DNA of 64,000 bases, from assembly GCA_002197995.1 (NCBI GenBank), contig NGZR01000002.1, forward strand, positions 3,534,001 to 3,598,000, in the 5' to 3' direction. Every line of letters begins with the position of its first letter. Position 1 is the stretch's first letter. Below are positions 61,501 through 64,000 of this stretch, piece after piece. The notes under the pieces are model-generated. The model did not search any database and had not been told where the DNA came from. It saw nothing but the letters and a program-made list of their open reading frames with translations. The stretch comes from Gaeumannomyces sp. JS-464. Lineage: Eukaryota > Ascomycota > Sordariomycetes > Magnaporthales > Magnaporthaceae. The translations under genes were made by a program, and so were the position numbers.

Positions 61501-62179
61501 TGCCCGGATCTTGGGAGTCGCCCATGCCAAGCGCTCATCCCCGCCAAGACACGGCCGACGAGTCCCGCCTGCAGGGAGGAAGCAAAGCCGGCAGCGCTGT
61601 TGGGCGAGGCTCCCAGCGCAGCGCATCACACCACAGCGGCGCACCAGCAGTCCCCGCGGCCGTCTACGACAACAACGTTGCGGGGCGGCGGCGGGTGGGA
61701 CAACCAGTCGAGCAACAACCCCACCACGGCCGGAGGCTGGAACAACAACAGCGGCGGTCCCCCAGGTGGTCAGCAGCCCTCTACTGTTGGAGACGCTGGA
61801 TGGGGCGCTGCCGGAAATGCCGGTCCCTTGCCGCCCTGGGCTGACCCCACCGTCGCCCAGAGCACCCAGAAGCCCCCCTCCGAGACGCAGTGGTAGGTGG
61901 TGGTGGCGCCTGGCCCGGCTGCTCTGGCGGGCGGCTCGCGGCTTCCTCGGGCTCATTGGAGCAACTATCAAGGCGGTGATGTGGGTGATCCGCGGCCTAG
62001 TCATGGGCGTCATTGGGATCCTCTTCGTCTGCCAAGCCGTAGCCCGAGAAATGCTGGGCGGATTCCTCAACTGGTGGCTGCTGCTTATCCTTGCGTGCAT
62101 CTTCGGCAGCCAGGCAAGAGGATTCCTGAAGGAGAGCGAAAAGCGTGATTCGATATTTTTGGTTCCGGGTTGGCTGTAA
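58541..62179 (+). CDS. Trp/Gly/Asn-rich (GW/WG-repeat) disordered protein with probable C-terminal membrane domain
   Basis: No family recognised. ATG at 58541 (ATAATGCCTCCG). The N-terminus is basic (RKPRRPKREVVKV), carries a KKVRF motif fitting the PP1-docking RVxF pattern, a Ser-rich block, and paired cysteines (CKLKAGC and CRDC). Next come a Pro/Ala/Glu-rich linker, a Lys-rich block, a Pro/Gly/Met-rich part and a region with about 20 tryptophans set in Gly/Asn/Ser (NQNWAGG, NGWGG, HQNWGD, NNNWNNGG, GGGGW). The frame in use reaches TAG at 61894 (SETQW*). One base less there (CAGTGGAGG) joins an open frame to 62179 that encodes RWWWRLARLLW, two hydrophobic segments (AVMWVIRGLVMGVIGILFV; FLNWWLLLILACIF) and a charged tail, with clear coding bias and no nearby ATG. 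At least seven frame changes occur, mostly at G runs. Confidence 0.65.
60530..60900 (+). repeat. Tandem GSNxxxxQNWGG-type repeats
   Basis: Degenerate tandem copies encode (G/S)SN...NQNWAGG, SNTSNHQNWGG, SNTSKHQNWGD, SNTNNNQNWGG and NGNWNNGS. At DNA level the unit is roughly 36-54 bases, with AACTGGGGAGG at its core. Related W-rich stretches recur at 61200-61300 and 61690-61810. Confidence 0.7.
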
Positions 62180-63092
62180 TGTGGAAAGAGATGGAGGCAG
62201 CCAGACAGGATCGGGAACTTGCATTGCAGCCCTATAGGGCCGGATGAATTGCTTATTTTGACCAACAGTCGGCGGCGGCCTTGTTTGTGTTGGACGGGGA
62301 AACGAGGGTTGGTGAAATTGGCTAACGATTGGAATTCGCTTGCTTGCTTTTTTTTCTTTTTCTTTTTTTTTTTTTTTTTTGCTTTCTTTTCTGCGGGTTC
62401 TTGGAGGAAGGGGCTACTATTAACCACATCCCCTTGTCCAGCGGGTAACATGTCGATAGATATCTAATCAAAGAAGGACGACGGGCTGCCAATAGTTGAC
62501 ACCCACATACACCAGATAGACGGAGAGAGGGGCGCCGCGACCTTTTTACGTAGGAAGTTCATGATACGGGACAAGCGGAAGAGTTCAAATAAGCCTACGC
62601 TGTTTGCCAATTTGGGTTTGGTTCAAGACACTTTTCACAGACTACCTAACAGGGACTGGTTCACGTAATTCAACATGCACTAAGGGTCAGTGCAGGAGAC
62701 AAGTAGAGAGAAGCGAGTTCCGACAATTCAGGAAGGGGGCTACCTGACAATACATGAAGAATAGACGACCAGCGTAATGCCCAGTTTTGTTTAGACCGTA
62801 TGTTTCTCTCTCGAGTCTTTTCCCTCATTCTTGTGTTTCTTCCAAATAGTTCACCTTCAAGAAAGATAAAACTCAAAGCAAGCAGCGACACACATCGATT
62901 AAAACTGAGTGGTGTACATGGTAGAGAGAAGAGTAGAGAGCGTGAAGGGTGACAAACTCGTGGCAAGCCAACCAAAAGCAGCAATCAAGACTGACTGACC
63001 GACTGGGACGAAAGAGCAAAAGCATCAAATAGTAACAAGTTCTGCAAACTGAGTCTGGCAATCAAACAAGGGTTCTCCTGGAGTCTCTTCTT
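62180..63092. other. Convergent 3' intergenic region
   Basis: Between the W/G/N-rich gene (+) and eIF5 (-). It holds a long pyrimidine tract with T runs (62347-62380) and AT-rich 3'-UTR-like sequence. No gene seen. Confidence 0.5.
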
Positions 63093-64000
63093 CTACTCAT
63101 CGTCGGACTCCTCATCGGCCTCGGCGAGCCAAGTGAGGAAGGGCTCAGCAGCCTTGCGGACCTTTTTGGACGTAGCCAGGTCGACGTATTTCTTGCTGGC
63201 GCGAGTACCCCACTTGGTCACGACCTCTTCGGACACGAGGTCATGGTGGTAGTACAGCTGAAGGATCTTGACGACCTTGTCCAGCATCTCCGGGTGGTCC
63301 TTGCCGAGCTGCCCAATAAGCCTCTCGGTACCGCCGAGGAGAGCCTTCTCATGGCGCTCGGAGCTGACGATCTGAATTGGAGAGACGGGTGTCAGCCAGA
63401 AGCGATTCACAACAGAAAGAACACACCAGATCTTCACATACCTGCTTGAGCATGCCGGCACGCTTGGTGATCTGCGCGCAGATGTTCTCATTGAAGATGG
63501 TCTGGACAAGAACGAGAACGGTGCGGTGCTTGGTCTCGATGCCCAGCTCCTTGGCCTTCAGGTAGATGTCGAGGTCATCGACCTTGTCCACGCCGCCCTT
63601 CTCGTCGGCAGACTCCTGGATCCAGATGCCCAGCTGGTCGTACACGGTGTTTCCACCGCCCTCGCCATCCTCATCATCCTCATCGCCGCCCATGGACAGC
63701 TTCTGCTTGAACTCGCCGGGGAGCGACTGCTGGCGGGCCTTGACGGCCTCGGCACTCATGTCAACAGCCCACTCGTCCTCCTCGTTGTTATCGGCCTCCT
63801 TAGCAGGAAGAGTCTGAGCCTCGGCCTTGATCTTACGGGTCAGGGCGTCATCATCGTCACTAGCTTCGGCGGCCTTATCGCCGTTCTTGTCACCGTTCTC
63901 CTTGCCAGAGCCGTCGGGAGAGTTCTCCTCGGCGCTGTTATCACCGTCCTTGGCGGTCCCGTTCTGCTTGGCTTTACGGGCGGCCTTGCGCTCGGCTTTG
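63093..64000 (-). CDS. TIF5: Translation initiation factor eIF5, C-terminal part (gene continues past the window)
   Basis: The minus-strand frame enters at 64000 and runs to an intron at 63441-63372 (GTATGT...TTCAG); the last exon is 63371-63093. About 279 residues are visible. A Lys-rich stretch (KAERKAARKAKQ) and an acidic linker lead to the W2/HEAT domain: DLDIYLKAKELGIETKHRTV, LVQTIFNENICAQITKRAGM, GTERLIGQLGKDHPEMLDKV, LQLYYHHDLVSEEVVTKWG, PFLTWLAEADEESDDE. The acidic-aromatic ending is typical of eIF5, where it binds eIF2-beta and eIF3. The GTPase-activating N-terminal domain that stimulates eIF2 GTP hydrolysis and the zinc finger lie outside the window. The frame is intact in the part seen. 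Confidence 0.9.

Noticed and set aside
1..64000. CRISPR arrays, insertion sequences, rRNA genes, LTR or DNA transposons
   Set aside because: No spaced direct repeats, no transposase or reverse-transcriptase motifs, and no 5S, 5.8S or U6-like sequence were found by eye.

Overview
The window is nuclear DNA of a filamentous ascomycete, most likely a Sordariomycete. Short GT-AG introns of about 48-130 bases carry CTAAC/CTGAC-type branch sites. Codons are rich in G/C at third positions, spacers are long, and the gene families are typical of Pezizomycotina: N7BML/NDUFAF2, calponin-like Scp1, long fatty-alcohol oxidase, DUF3074, Lam1/Sip3 and Trm732. Genus or species cannot be read from the sequence.

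Layout. 1-24 kb: an unrecognised protein (6-1090), complex I assembly factor NDUFAF2 (minus, 1921-2576), an Scp1-like calponin-homology protein (3626-5823), a sterol-glucosyltransferase-type enzyme (minus, 6380-10298), a secreted GH5 exo-beta-1,3-glucanase (minus, 11521-13176), a large disordered protein (17743-20399) and a GMC-type long-chain fatty alcohol oxidase (21030-23529). 23.5-38 kb: a gene-poor stretch with one unrecognised ORF (minus, 29250-30278). 38-64 kb: a denser housekeeping block with Lam1/Sip3-type BAR-PH-GRAM-VASt protein, DUF3074 START-like protein, TRM732 (minus), TIM23, an unrecognised low-complexity protein, dephospho-CoA kinase CAB5, a tryptophan/glycine/asparagine-rich protein with a probable C-terminal membrane domain, and the 3' part of eIF5 (minus, running off the window).

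How the genes relate. There is no obvious operon-like or secondary-metabolite cluster. Several products concern membranes and lipids (sterol glucosyltransferase, fatty alcohol oxidase, Lam1/Sip3, DUF3074), and the last two are direct neighbours. TRM732 and TIM23 are divergent across a very short spacer and probably share a promoter. Other products are housekeeping: tRNA modification, mitochondrial import, complex I assembly, CoA synthesis and translation initiation.

A warning for every reader: most long genes here change reading frame one or more times without an intron. At most of the sites examined, adding or removing one base restores a family-typical or otherwise coherent protein, often inside a run of the same base. 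This looks like uncorrected indels in the consensus and not like pseudogenes. I annotate such genes as one CDS and say where the frame changes. The item most worth a second look is the W/G/N-rich protein at 58541-62179, which resembles an Argonaute-hook (GW/WG) protein fused to a membrane segment.
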